DNA of 17,790 bases from positions 1 through 17,790 of the forward strand of contig CANRKE010000018.1 in NCBI GenBank assembly GCA_947631135.1, in the 5' to 3' direction. The notes beneath the pieces were generated by a model, which saw nothing but the letters and a program-made list of their open reading frames with translations, was not told where the DNA came from and did not search any database. This stretch comes from an uncultured Bacilli bacterium. GTDB lineage: Bacteria > Bacillota_I > Bacilli_A > RF39 > UBA660. The stretch's first letter is position 1; every line of letters starts with the position of its first letter. Positions 1 to 7,457 of the stretch are shown piece after piece. The translations under genes and the position numbers were made by a program.

Positions 1-287
1 CCTATTGTTAAAAATTTTTCTGCCATAGGTGGTAAAGATAATTTTGAGGTGGCTAAGTAAGAAATAAATGTCCTATTATCTATGTAATTATTATTATCTC
101 GTTTTAATGAATAACTATATATATTATCTAAAAGCTCTTTTGTACTTTTATGATAAGGTAAGGCATCAAATATTTTTTCAAAACCAAAAGGAATATAGTT
201 ATTATTATATTTAACAATTATTCTTTGCTTTTGTGAAACATTTAGATATTCAAAAATATCAAATGTTTGATAGTCTTTATTTTCCAT
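1..287 (-). CDS. Unrecognised element-borne protein, C-terminus cut by window edge
   Basis: A leftward open frame begins at an ATG (287-285) and runs 95 codons off the left edge without a stop. The start is supported by an AAAGGTG ribosome binding site ten bases upstream and by a consensus promoter at 348-376. The visible protein starts MENKDYQTFDIFEYL and is polar and rich in Asn, Lys and Tyr, with no signal peptide or membrane segment. I do not recognise the family. It is divergent from the recombinase gene set across a 158-bp gap, and I infer that it belongs to the same integrated element. Its C-terminal part lies outside the window. Confidence 0.65.
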   Translation of the reverse strand, partial: MENKDYQTFDIFEYLNVSQKQRIIVKYNNNYIPFGFEKIFDALPYHKSTKELLDNIYSYSLKRDNNNYIDNRTFISYLATSKLSLPPMAEKFLTI

Positions 288-347
288 ATTTTTTCACACC
301 TTTATTTGTCGAAATGTTATCGCAAAAACTTTTTGTTCATTTCCTCG

Positions 348-376
348 ATTATATCATTTTTAAGTGATAATATCAA
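348..376 (-). promoter_or_regulatory. Sigma-A-type promoter of the leftward gene
   Basis: On the minus strand a TTGATA -35 box (376-371) and a TATAAT -10 box (353-348) are separated by exactly 17 bases. A transcript would start near 341, about 55 bases before the ATG at 287. An odd-centred palindrome, CAAAAACTTTTTG (323-335), lies in that leader. A related CAAAAAGTTT appears in the opposite orientation at 385-394. These could be operator half-sites for divergent control, but they are A/T runs and the evidence is weak. Confidence 0.6.
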
Positions 377-445
377 TGTAACAGCAAAAAGTTTAAATTG
401 AATTTGCAAAGAACATTTTGTTGAAAAAGGAAAGAGGTAGAAAAA

Positions 446-1210
446 ATGGAATTAATGTATAAAAATAAAGTTGCTATCTATTGTAGTCAATTTTCAAAGT
501 ATGGGTTGTCTATTGAGGAGCAAAAGGAAAAATTAAAAAAGTATTGCAAACATTTTGATATTGAAATTGTTAAAGAGTATATTGATTATGACATAAATAA
601 TAAGGTTGAATATCAAAAAATGTTTAATGAAATTAAAAACAGGGAATTTAATATTATTTTAACTTATGATATTAATACTTTGTTAATGAATAATAATGGT
701 TTAAATGAGTTTGAATTAATGGAAGATTTCTTTGCTTTAACCGAAGAAATGAATAACTATAAATGTGAATTACACTTTGAAAGTTCTTATATTTATACAC
801 CTATTATTAAACCATTATTTAAAATTGATATTAGTAATGATAATAGTAATAATGAAGAACCACAAAAGAAAAAATCAAAAGTAAGACCAATATTTGAAGA
901 ATATGACGAAATAATTGATATGAAGAAAAAAGGAGTTATTAATTGGGCTACTTTTAAAATGTATAACTTTTCTATTGATTTTGATTTTGTTGAGTATGGG
1001 GAAGATTATGAACCAAGATTACATACTGTAATTAGAAAACCTGTTAATCCAAAATGGGTTAAAAAGAAACAAAAACCAAAGGAACTTCAACATCCAAAAT
1101 TAAAACCACTATTTGATATTCCAATAAGTCAAACTGAAAGTCCAATGGAAAATAAAAAACCAAAAGTAATATTAAAAAGGAGAAAAGTTATTTATGGGGA
1201 AGAAAAATAA
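446..1210 (+). CDS. Catalytically degenerate serine recombinase N-terminal domain with basic tail
   Basis: This 254-residue protein has a resolvase-like N-terminal domain (about residues 7-112) that aligns along its length with the active recombinase downstream; IEEQKEKLKKYC and EYQKMFNEIKNREFNIIL are matching blocks. The catalytic features are gone. The Y-x-R-x-S motif becomes IYCSQFS in a shortened loop, the SGISGKS segment is missing, and the conserved LDRxSR becomes INTLLMN. No recombinase DNA-binding domain or zinc ribbon follows. Instead there is a Lys/Pro-rich tail with (K/R)P(L/I)F repeats at 122, 147 and 220. The start is backed by AGAGG at 433-437, with an in-frame ATG nine bases further. 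It leads the recombinase operon. A regulatory or accessory role is inference; strand cleavage is unlikely. Confidence 0.75.
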   Translation: MELMYKNKVAIYCSQFSKYGLSIEEQKEKLKKYCKHFDIEIVKEYIDYDINNKVEYQKMFNEIKNREFNIILTYDINTLLMNNNGLNEFELMEDFFALTEEMNNYKCELHFESSYIYTPIIKPLFKIDISNDNSNNEEPQKKKSKVRPIFEEYDEIIDMKKKGVINWATFKMYNFSIDFDFVEYGEDYEPRLHTVIRKPVNPKWVKKKQKPKELQHPKLKPLFDIPISQTESPMENKKPKVILKRRKVIYGEEK

Positions 1211-1295
1211 AAAAGTGAAAAGAATAATTTATTTAAGATTTAATAATTTAGAAGAATATAAAAAATTCTTCAATATAAGAAAAGAAAGGTGTTGA
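1194..1295 (+). CDS. 33-residue basic mini-protein between the two recombinase genes
   Basis: A short frame from ATG 1194 to TGA 1293-1295 encodes 33 residues starting MGKKNKKVKRIIYLRFNN, with a strong positive charge. AAGGAG (1177-1182) lies 11 bases before the ATG. The frame overlaps the upstream gene by 17 bases and ends five bases before the recombinase ATG. The recombinase ribosome binding site lies inside its last codons, which is a layout for translational coupling. It could be a genuine small gene, a leader peptide, or the residue of another recombinase N-terminus, since RIIYLRFN resembles an eroded Y-x-R-x-S motif. It is uncertain because it rests on one short open frame. Confidence 0.4.
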   Translation: MGKKNKKVKRIIYLRFNNLEEYKKFFNIRKERC

Positions 1296-1300
1296 TATTT

Positions 1301-2998
1301 ATGATTAATAATGATTTAGTTAATGAAAAGAAAATTGTTGCAATATATACAAGGGTTAGTACAACAGACCAAGCCCGAGAGGGTTATTCATTAGAAGAGC
1401 AAGAGCGTAGATTAAGAGCAAAATGTGAGTCCGAGGGTTATGAGGTATATAAAGTTTATACTGATTCTGGGATTAGTGGAAAATCAACTGAGAATAGACC
1501 TGCTTATCAACAAATGTTAAAAGATATGAGAAAAGGTAAATTCAATATGATTATGGCTTTTAAATTAGATAGAATAAGTAGAAGTATCGCCGATTTTGAA
1601 AAGTTTTTTAATGAGATAAAAGAATATAAATGTGGTATAGATTTACTTACTGATAAAATTGATACAACTGGGGCTGCTGGTATGTTCTTTGCTCGTATAT
1701 TGGCAGTATTCGCACAATTTGAAAGAGAGATTATCCAAGAGAGAACATTAATAGGTGTTGAGGGTGCCGTTAACAAAGGACACTTTGGGGGCAAACCCCC
1801 TCTTGGTTATCGTTCAAAAATTGATGTTGATAATAATAAATTAAAACAATGGGAAATAAACGAAGAAGAAGCAAAAATAGTTAAAGAGATATTTGAGTTA
1901 TGCTCTATGGGGAAAACCTATTTTGAAATATCTAAGATATTAAAAGAAAAATACCCTAAAATAATATCTCGTATTAAAATTGATAAAGATACTAACGAAA
2001 AGCATATAGTTTATAGACAATGGAACGACGCTTCCATTTCTACTATTATAAATAATAAAAGTTATATTGGTATATACGAACATAGAAAAACTGTTAAAGA
2101 TAAAGATACCGAAGAAAAAGTTGGGTTAGTACCACCAATTATAACAGAAGAATTATTTAATAATTGCCAAGATATGATATTTAGAAATTCAAGGAATTAT
2201 TATAGGTCAAAAAAATATTTATTTATGCAAGTATTAAAATGTCCTAAATGTAATAGAATTTTGGCTTGTAATGGAACTAAAAAGAAAAATGGCGAAGAAT
2301 ATTTGTATTATAAATGTAAGGACTGTGGCATTTATATTAGAGAAGAAACAATAGAAGAAGCCCTAAAAAAGAAATTAAGTGATTTATTAGAATTAAGTAA
2401 TTTATTATGTGAAGACCATTTAATTATTGATAAAGAAACAGCAAAAGATATTGAAAATTGTAGATTAGACCATAGTTTAAGATATTCAGTAGATGAGAAA
2501 TTGATAAACTTAAAATTACAATATTTTAAAGATTTCAATTTTGATAGTATATGGGATACAAGCGATTATGAAACCAAATATAAGTTTATACATACTTATA
2601 TTGATAGCATTAGTATAAAACAATATACTAATACCCATAACAAAATTAAATCAGTGGAAATAGTTGATTTAAAAATAAAATCAAATAAAATATCTCAATT
2701 AGTAAATTATGCGAGTACAGGGGAAATGGATGAGATAATTGGAAATAGTGTTTGTCAAACAAGTTATACTACTATGAAAAATGAAAAAGATGCATTAGAA
2801 TATATTAATCTATTAAAAAAGAAATATGATATAACATATTGCGAAACATTAGAAAGTAGAAAAAGTGATATAGATATGTTATGGGAAGATGGTTTAGTTT
2901 TAACCCCACTTATGTTTAAGATTATTCGTATAAGACCTAAAAATCTTGTTGAAGATTTTAAAACATATATTCTAAGTATTAAACCAAAATTAGCATAG
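1301..2998 (+). CDS. Large serine recombinase (site-specific integrase/excisionase)
   Basis: This 565-residue protein catalyses site-specific strand exchange through a phosphoserine-DNA intermediate. The resolvase catalytic domain (about 11-160) carries IYTRVST with nucleophile Ser20, SGISGKS, and KLDRISRS. The recombinase domain follows, opening with the typical GGKPPLGY (163-170). A zinc ribbon has C314-x2-C317 and C339-x2-C342. The C-terminal region is about 220 residues. Length fits the large-serine-recombinase family. I chose ATG 1301 because AAAGGTG (1285-1291) is correctly spaced; a GTG at 1289 would add four residues but overlaps that site. It probably integrated and can excise the element carrying the genes to its left. 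All catalytic residues look intact. Confidence 0.93.
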   Translation: MINNDLVNEKKIVAIYTRVSTTDQAREGYSLEEQERRLRAKCESEGYEVYKVYTDSGISGKSTENRPAYQQMLKDMRKGKFNMIMAFKLDRISRSIADFEKFFNEIKEYKCGIDLLTDKIDTTGAAGMFFARILAVFAQFEREIIQERTLIGVEGAVNKGHFGGKPPLGYRSKIDVDNNKLKQWEINEEEAKIVKEIFELCSMGKTYFEISKILKEKYPKIISRIKIDKDTNEKHIVYRQWNDASISTIINNKSYIGIYEHRKTVKDKDTEEKVGLVPPIITEELFNNCQDMIFRNSRNYYRSKKYLFMQVLKCPKCNRILACNGTKKKNGEEYLYYKCKDCGIYIREETIEEALKKKLSDLLELSNLLCEDHLIIDKETAKDIENCRLDHSLRYSVDEKLINLKLQYFKDFNFDSIWDTSDYETKYKFIHTYIDSISIKQYTNTHNKIKSVEIVDLKIKSNKISQLVNYASTGEMDEIIGNSVCQTSYTTMKNEKDALEYINLLKKKYDITYCETLESRKSDIDMLWEDGLVLTPLMFKIIRIRPKNLVEDFKTYILSIKPKLA

Positions 2999-3049
2999 TC
3001 AAAGTATAAAAATAGTGATATAATTAAGTTGTTAAAGGAGAAAATAAAA

Positions 3050-3083
3050 GGCAATAGAAAATTTGGAAACTTGTTCTATTACC
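3050..3083. other. Candidate recombinase attachment site / right boundary of the element
   Basis: GGCAATAGAA (3050-3059) and TTCTATTACC (3074-3083) form an inverted repeat with one mismatch, separated by 14 bases. The repeat begins 51 bp after the recombinase stop. Large serine recombinase att sites are typically 40-50 bp imperfect inverted repeats around a short core, next to the recombinase gene. The core would lie in the spacer near 3066. This is inference: the partner site at the other end of the element is outside the window. Confidence 0.35.
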
Positions 3084-3122
3084 GTGCCATGTATATATTT
3101 GCTTTATTAGCAATTTAAATAT

Positions 3123-3160
3123 ATAAGCTATTAAAAGTTATTTATATTTTAATAGCTTAT
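3123..3160. terminator. Perfect 14-bp hairpin, probable bidirectional terminator
   Basis: ATAAGCTATTAAAA (3123-3136) and its exact complement at 3147-3160 enclose a 10-base loop. The hairpin lies between the recombinase end and the deacetylase gene, so it could insulate element transcription from the chromosome. The trailing T-run is weak (TTACTTTACT), so termination efficiency is uncertain. Confidence 0.5.
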
Positions 3161-3231
3161 TTACTTTACTAATTAAATTTAATAATGCATATATTTTTAA
3201 AATCGTATATAATAAGATTAGGTGGTTATAT

Positions 3232-4449
3232 ATGAAAAGCATATCAGTTAAAAAAGTTATAGTATTTTTAGTATTTTTTTCTATAGTTACAGCAATTATT
3301 TTTTCTTTTAATAAAGGTAGAAAAAAAGTTACAATTAAAAGTTTTGAGAATATGAATATAGAGGACGTTAAAAAATATTCTAAAGAAAATAATATTGATT
3401 ATGATGTTGAATATGAATATAGTGATACAATAAAAAAAGATGTTGTTATAAAACAGGAAAATAATAAAGATAATATTGTATTAATTGTATCTAAAGGTAC
3501 TATTAGCGATGAGGAATATAAAAATAATAATATAAATGAACTGGGGAATGTTCCTATTATGATGTATCATGGAATAATTGATTTAAAAAATGATGATACA
3601 AAATATACTGGGGGTAATGTAGATAGAGATGGCTATAAAAGAACTACTGAAGCATTTAGAAAAGATTTAGAATTTTATTACAGTGAAGGATATAGAATGA
3701 TACGACTAGAAGATTATGTGAATGGTAAAATTGATGTGGAATTTGGCAAAAGTCCTATAATACTAACATTTGATGATGGTGATGAAAATAATTTTAAGGT
3801 TTTAGGAAAAGATAAAAAGGGAAACTTAAAGATAGATCCTAATTGTGCTGTTGGTATATTAGAAAGTTATAAGGAAAAATATCCAGATTTTAATGTTACA
3901 GCAACTTTCTTTGTTATGGATGGATTATTTAATCAAAGTGAGTATAATAATGATATTCTTAATTGGCTTGTCAATAATGGTTATGATGTTGGTAATCATA
4001 CGAAATCCCACCCTGACTTTACTAAAATATCAAGCAATGAAACTGATATGGAAATAGGATATATGTATAATAAACTAGATAGTATTATTAAAGATAAATA
4101 TGTTAATATTGTTGCGCTACCATATGGTAGTCCCTATAAAAAGGAACATGAAAATTTTAGTCATATATTGTCAGGAAATTATGAAGGGAAAAAGTACGAT
4201 ACTCAAGCAACCCTTCGCGTTGGGTGGACAAGTGAGGTGTCTCCATTTAATAAAAATTTTGATAAAACGTTTTTAAAAAGAATAAGGGCATATGATAATG
4301 ATGGAAAAGAATTTGATATACAGATGACGTTTAATAGTTTAAAAAGTACCAAATATATATCTGATGGTAATATAAATAAAATAGTAATACCAGATAATTA
4401 TATAGATAAATTAGGTGATACATCATTGACTGTTAAAACTTATAAATAA
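3232..4449 (+). CDS. Membrane-anchored PASTA-like/polysaccharide deacetylase (CE4, NodB fold)
   Basis: This 405-residue protein has a short cytoplasmic N-terminus, one membrane segment (about 9-26), a PASTA-like module (about 32-90) and a NodB-type catalytic domain from about residue 106 (VPIMMYHGI). Metal and catalytic residues are visible: TFDDG at 179-183 and HTKSH with His256 and His260. The third motif reads ALPYGSPY, in place of the usual RxPxG/Y form. Family enzymes remove acetyl groups from N-acetylated glycans; the membrane anchor and PASTA-like module suggest it works on peptidoglycan or another wall polymer outside the cell. AGGTGG (3220-3225) sits six bases before the ATG, and a TATAAT at 3208-3213 is a plausible -10 box without a clear -35. 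It is the first intact gene beyond the candidate element end. Confidence 0.85.
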   Translation: MKSISVKKVIVFLVFFSIVTAIIFSFNKGRKKVTIKSFENMNIEDVKKYSKENNIDYDVEYEYSDTIKKDVVIKQENNKDNIVLIVSKGTISDEEYKNNNINELGNVPIMMYHGIIDLKNDDTKYTGGNVDRDGYKRTTEAFRKDLEFYYSEGYRMIRLEDYVNGKIDVEFGKSPIILTFDDGDENNFKVLGKDKKGNLKIDPNCAVGILESYKEKYPDFNVTATFFVMDGLFNQSEYNNDILNWLVNNGYDVGNHTKSHPDFTKISSNETDMEIGYMYNKLDSIIKDKYVNIVALPYGSPYKKEHENFSHILSGNYEGKKYDTQATLRVGWTSEVSPFNKNFDKTFLKRIRAYDNDGKEFDIQMTFNSLKSTKYISDGNINKIVIPDNYIDKLGDTSLTVKTYK

Positions 4450-4599
4450 GTATGAGAATACATTTGGAATAACGAGGAAAATGTTGAAAAAAGGTAGATC
4501 CTCTTCATAAAGAAATATAATAATATCTATTTAAGTATTAATAATAGGAATACTTGTTGTGAATTAAAGTGTTAGAGATAACTCAACTAAATTAGATGA

Positions 4600-4865
4600 T
4601 CTTGATGTTGAATATGTTGAATGATAATATTCAAAATATAACAATAGATATGACTGGACATGATCCATTAAGAAATATAGATGATACAAGAGATTATATT
4701 GATTATAAAAATAAATGAATAGTAAGATTAATAAACTCTGGTGGAACTATAAAATCAGATTCTGAATATGAACCTATAACTTTACCAGAGATTAAAACAT
4801 ATGATGGAAATACTATAATTGAATCAAACGATGAAGTATCACCATTGTTTCAAGTATATTATTAA
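4600..4865 (+). pseudogene. Decayed phage-type structural (tail-like) protein remnant
   Basis: Reading frame 3 encodes a fragment with TGHDPLRNIDDTRDYIDY, then an in-frame TGA (4716-4718), then IVRLINSGGTIKSD and LPEIKTYDGNTIIESNDEV, ending at TAA 4863-4865. The pattern of PLR...DYIDYKNxK-VR followed by LPEIxTYxGxTxIE is one I associate with phage structural proteins of Firmicutes. No start or ribosome binding site remains, and the 5' part (4450-4600) is closed in all three rightward frames. I see nothing identifiable in 4450-4600. The family call rests on pattern memory and should be treated as moderate. Confidence 0.5.
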
Positions 4866-4873
4866 AACATAAA

Positions 4874-4907
4874 TTAAGCAGTTAGAACTATATAACTAAC
4901 TGCTTAA
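4874..4907. terminator. Terminator hairpin at the 3' end of the FemAB-like gene
   Basis: TTAAGCAGTTAG (4874-4885) and its exact complement (4896-4907) form a 12-bp stem with a 10-base loop. It starts five bases beyond the stop codon of the leftward gene. On the minus strand it is followed by a T-rich stretch, as expected of an intrinsic terminator. Confidence 0.75.
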
Positions 4908-4912
4908 ATATA

Positions 4913-6133
4913 TTATTTATTAGAATTTCTTAATTTTTTATTAGCAAGTTTATGTCTTATAGGTATTAATTTTTTATATATAAAATACATAAATGGATTT
5001 AAAACATAATCAAATTCTCCAATAAATTCTATATATTCACCACCCCATCTTTTTTTAAAATTATGTATACCTAATAGATGACTATCACCATTTAAATCAC
5101 CAATAGTACCAAATTCATCAAATATTTTAATACCTTCATTATGAGCTAGTTTAATTTGATAATCTAAAATTTTATAATTTGGAAATATATCTCTATATTC
5201 CATATCATTAGCTCCATATAGATACCAACTCATATTACCATAATAGACCATAATAGCTGCACTAATAACTTTCTTGCTTTCATGTTTACTTTTTTCTTGA
5301 TAGAATTCTTTTTCTTTCATAAGTTTTTCTAAGTGATCCTTATCTATTTTTTTATTTGCTTTTTCATCTTCTATTTTCTTATCGATTATATTAATTACTT
5401 TAGGAAAATCAATTGTAGCTATCAATAGTTTTACATGTTCATTCTTATCAAATATATCATAGAATTTATAGTAATAATCTGAATCGTGTGAATAAAAATC
5501 TTGTCTTTTTTCAGTCATTTTCATTAATCTTATAAATTCTTTTATATCATCTCTTTTACCTACTTTTACTTCTAATCCATATTTATCAGCTTTATTAATT
5601 GCATTTCTACTTTTTGAATGATAATTTTTAACTAATTCATCTATATCTTTTGTTGTATCTATTCGAAATGTATATCTAGGTTGACTAGTTTCAAATAATT
5701 TAGTTAATGGTAAGTGAGTATATCCCATATTCTTTAAATTTTCAACTAATTTATAGTTATCGTCACCATCTATTTTATTTGCATTTTCATCTATCGTATG
5801 TAATTTTATAGCTGGATCGATTTTGAAAAATATACTTTTTTTATTTTTGCAAAATTTTTTTATTTCATCTGTAAAAACTTTTAATAACTTAGTATCTTTA
5901 TAATCAATAGTAAAAGATCTTGGAATATACATATAAGAGTATCCTAAAATTAGATCTTTTTTTAAAAGTAAGGCACTAGCTACAATATCATTATCTTTTT
6001 TAAGTCCTACATAATATGGAATAAAACCTCTAGTTTTAGATAGTTCACCCCATTCATAAGATTGTAAAAAATGAGCATTATTACTTTCTGTAAATTTTTT
6101 ATATTCATTTTCATTTAATTCAATTAATTGCAT
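4913..6133 (-). CDS. FemA/FemB/MurM-like peptidoglycan branch-peptide aminoacyltransferase
   Basis: This 406-residue protein resembles tRNA-dependent transferases that add amino acids to the side chain of position 3 of the lipid II stem peptide, at the cytoplasmic membrane face. It opens with MQLIELNENEYKKF and has HFLQSYEWGELSKTRGF, typical of the first GNAT-like half. The second half contains YLYGAND and a Gly-rich EFGTIGDLNG stretch. A charged helical insertion at about 248-288 matches the coiled-coil arm of FemA/MurM-class proteins. Start ATG 6133 has a near-perfect AAGGAGG seven bases upstream; a further-upstream ATG lacks one. It has its own consensus promoter, divergent from the racemase-ligase operon, which supports a wall-bridge role. 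The amino acid added cannot be read from sequence. Confidence 0.85.
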   Translation of the reverse strand: MQLIELNENEYKKFTESNNAHFLQSYEWGELSKTRGFIPYYVGLKKDNDIVASALLLKKDLILGYSYMYIPRSFTIDYKDTKLLKVFTDEIKKFCKNKKSIFFKIDPAIKLHTIDENANKIDGDDNYKLVENLKNMGYTHLPLTKLFETSQPRYTFRIDTTKDIDELVKNYHSKSRNAINKADKYGLEVKVGKRDDIKEFIRLMKMTEKRQDFYSHDSDYYYKFYDIFDKNEHVKLLIATIDFPKVINIIDKKIEDEKANKKIDKDHLEKLMKEKEFYQEKSKHESKKVISAAIMVYYGNMSWYLYGANDMEYRDIFPNYKILDYQIKLAHNEGIKIFDEFGTIGDLNGDSHLLGIHNFKKRWGGEYIEFIGEFDYVLNPFMYFIYKKLIPIRHKLANKKLRNSNK

Positions 6134-6155
6134 ATATTTGCCTCCTTGCACTTTA

Positions 6156-6184
6156 AGTATATAACAATAGATTTTATTAGTCAA
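6156..6184 (-). promoter_or_regulatory. Sigma-A-type promoter of the FemAB-like gene
   Basis: On the minus strand TTGACT (6184-6179) and TATACT (6161-6156) are separated by 17 bases, followed by AAGGAGG and the ATG at 6133. The predicted leader is only about 15 bases, leaving no room for a leader regulator. Confidence 0.75.
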
Positions 6185-6232
6185 TAATAGTAAAATCTAA
6201 AATATATAAATAATTAAAATCATCTACTATTA

Positions 6233-6261
6233 TTGTGTAAAAATTTTTAATGTGCTATACT
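6233..6261 (+). promoter_or_regulatory. Promoter of the racemase-ligase-ABC-cinA operon
   Basis: TTGTGT (6233-6238) and TATACT (6256-6261) are 17 bases apart, and TG at 6251-6252 and 6253-6254 lies just before the -10 box. It faces away from the FemAB promoter, with 48 bp between the two -35 boxes. No obvious riboswitch or T-box fits in the roughly 33-base leader. Confidence 0.65.
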
Positions 6262-6301
6262 TAGCTTGTATTATTTCTTATTATATTATTGAGGTGATAT
6301 T

Positions 6302-7456
6302 ATGTATCGTAATTCATATGTTGAAATAAATAAAACTGCACTTATAAACAATATTAAAAATATTATAGAAAATTATCCAGACTATAAATATTATTTTGCT
6401 GTTGTAAAAGGAAATGCATATTCGCATGGAGATATTTTAATAAATGATATGATAAGTGCAGGTATTAATTATCTTGCAGTATCTTCATTAGATGAAGCAA
6501 TAAGTATAAGAAAATATAACAAAGATATTCCTATTTTATGTTTTGGTTATACTTCTCCTAAATATTTAGATGTTGCTTACAAAAATAATATTACTATAAC
6601 AATAGTTTCTTATGATTATTATAAATTAATTAAAGATACAGAATTTGAATTAAAAGTACATATAAAACTAAATACTGGAATGAATAGAGTAGGTATTAAA
6701 AAAAGTGAAGAACTTGAAAAAGTTATAAATGAAATAAAGAAATCTAAACTTATATTAGAAGGAATATATACTCATTTTGCATCATCAGGAGTATATGATC
6801 CATATTTTGACTATCAATTAGATAATTTTAATAAATTAACTAAAAATATAGATTTAAATAAAATACCTATAGTACATTTATATAATTCATTAGGGTTAGT
6901 AAAGCACGATAAAATAAAATATGCGAATGGAGTAAGATTAGGTATTTCTATGTATGGATTTTCTGCTAATTCCAATGTTCCTGAGAATAGAATGTTATTA
7001 TTTAAATTAAAGAGAAAAATTAAATTATTAGGTAAAAAAGTAAGTGATGTTCATATTAATAATAATTTAAAATTAGAAAAAGTTTTAAGTATTAAAAGTG
7101 AAGTAATATATATAACAAATATTAAAAAAGGAGAATTTGTTGGATATAATGCAGTACATAAAGCTAAATGTGATGAGATAATTGCGACTATTCCAATTGG
7201 ACATGCAGATGGTATCACTAGTGCATTTAAATATGTTAAGATAAAAGGAAAAACTTATCCAATAGTTGCAATTTGTATGGATTATATATCAGTAATAGTT
7301 GATGATACTATAAATATAAACGATGAAGTTACTATTATTGGTGATGATATAACACTATCCCAAGTAGCACGTAATTCAGGGGATAATGTTCATCATTTAT
7401 TAGTATCAATAACAAATAGACTTCCTAGAATTTATGTTGAAAAAGGAGAAAAATAA
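6302..7456 (+). CDS. alr: Alanine racemase family (PLP fold-III) enzyme
   Basis: This 384-residue protein fits the family length. The PLP-binding lysine is Lys39 in AVVKGNAYSHG, with Tyr43 following. MNRVG (127-131) supplies the conserved Arg. Tyr282 (VGYNA) is the likely second catalytic base, ICMD has Met326-Asp327, and the C-terminal LPRIY supplies the late Tyr. It should interconvert L- and D-alanine, or a related small amino acid, for peptidoglycan. One difference is IGHADG at 299-304 where the family has IGYADG, so the gate tyrosine is His301. The ATG has GAGGTGA eight bases upstream. The next gene follows its stop after one base. Because that gene resembles a D-amino-acid ligase, this racemase may feed it, and strict alanine specificity is not proven. 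Confidence 0.88.
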   Translation: MYRNSYVEINKTALINNIKNIIENYPDYKYYFAVVKGNAYSHGDILINDMISAGINYLAVSSLDEAISIRKYNKDIPILCFGYTSPKYLDVAYKNNITITIVSYDYYKLIKDTEFELKVHIKLNTGMNRVGIKKSEELEKVINEIKKSKLILEGIYTHFASSGVYDPYFDYQLDNFNKLTKNIDLNKIPIVHLYNSLGLVKHDKIKYANGVRLGISMYGFSANSNVPENRMLLFKLKRKIKLLGKKVSDVHINNNLKLEKVLSIKSEVIYITNIKKGEFVGYNAVHKAKCDEIIATIPIGHADGITSAFKYVKIKGKTYPIVAICMDYISVIVDDTININDEVTIIGDDITLSQVARNSGDNVHHLLVSITNRLPRIYVEKGEK

Positions 7457-7457
7457 T

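Noticed and set aside
1507..1794. Leftward 95-codon open frame
   Set aside because: It is antisense to the recombinase catalytic domain, has no ribosome binding site and no family resemblance.
1787..1800. GGGGGCAAACCCCC hairpin in an AT-rich gene
   Set aside because: It encodes the conserved GGKPP motif of the recombinase, and no T-run follows, so codon choice explains it.
4716..4718. TGA recoding (Trp or selenocysteine) in the phage-like remnant
   Set aside because: TGG is the Trp codon in all intact genes, TGA ends the DUF421 gene, and the fragment also lacks a start and its 5' part. A pseudogene explains it better.
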